From assembly GCF_039729015.1 (NCBI RefSeq), contig NZ_CP155792.1, positions 1,198,001 to 1,262,000 of the forward strand: 64,000 nt of DNA, given 5' to 3'. Shown in pieces: positions 63,961-64,000 of the stretch. Source of the DNA: Blastococcus sp. HT6-30 (lineage in GTDB: Bacteria; Actinomycetota; Actinomycetes; Mycobacteriales; Geodermatophilaceae). Position numbers and translations under genes: made by a program. The notes beneath the pieces are model-generated. The model did no database searches and had not been told where the DNA came from. It saw nothing but the letters and a program-made list of their open reading frames with translations. The stretch's first letter is position 1. Each line of letters starts with the position of its first letter.

Positions 63961-64000
63961 GCCTTTGAAGATCAGGGGACCGACCTCCGTTCTCCGCCCC

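Overview
The window is high-GC actinobacterial chromosome (many GTG starts, almost every stop TGA). It most likely comes from the family Geodermatophilaceae (Blastococcus, Geodermatophilus or Modestobacter). The housekeeping gene order is typically actinobacterial: tig-clpP1-clpP2-clpX, valS/folC-DUF4233-ndk, TIGR03960/TIGR03936-rne-rplU-rpmA-obg-proB-def-proA, nadD-rsfS, comEA-comEC-holA, rpsT/lepA and hemW. The family guess rests mainly on a selenocysteine tRNA whose anticodon reads CUA instead of UCA, a trait I recall being reported from Geodermatophilaceae.

Layout. 1-3.5 kb: a Kef-type antiporter with a UBP-type zinc finger, a membrane-anchored protein and a hemerythrin. 3.86-7.92 kb: a small islet at the 3' end of tRNA-Gly(UCC), bounded by a 50-bp direct repeat of the tRNA 3' half and carrying a mannitol-dehydrogenase-family gene, a HAD phosphatase and a small unknown gene. 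8-12.5 kb: a histidine-kinase remnant, a TAP-like secreted hydrolase, an amidase and tRNA-Pro. 12.6-17.3 kb: trigger factor and the ClpP1P2-ClpX protease. 17.3-24.6 kb: a DUF559 nuclease-like protein, a decapitated DUF1697 gene, an archaeal-type ValS divergent from FolC-DUF4233-Ndk, and an XRE/membrane-protein pair. 24.7-38.7 kb: radical-SAM pair, a very large RNase E/G, L21/L27/Obg, proline synthesis, deformylase and a MoxR/CoxE-like pair. 38.9-50 kb: NadD-RsfS-phosphatase, DegV, competence DNA uptake genes, HolA, S20, LepA and a MOSC protein.

50-54 kb holds an LprG-like lipoprotein overlapping a P55-like exporter that carries a frameshift, then a guanidine-III riboswitch directly in front of a Gdx/SugE guanidinium exporter. 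54.3-59.2 kb is the complete selenocysteine machinery: selD (minus strand), selC (tRNA-Sec, anticodon CUA), selA and selB. It predicts that this organism inserts selenocysteine at UAG codons, although several genes in the window still end in UAG. 59.2-64 kb: enoyl-CoA hydratase/isomerase, HemW, a DksA/TraR zinc-finger protein, a decayed two-component system with lesions in both partners, and a conserved unknown protein.

A recurrent feature is a TANNNT -10 box lying 6-9 bases, often exactly 7, before the start codon. This implies widespread leaderless transcription (amidase, valS, ndk, proA, nadD, degV, comEA, selD, selA and others).
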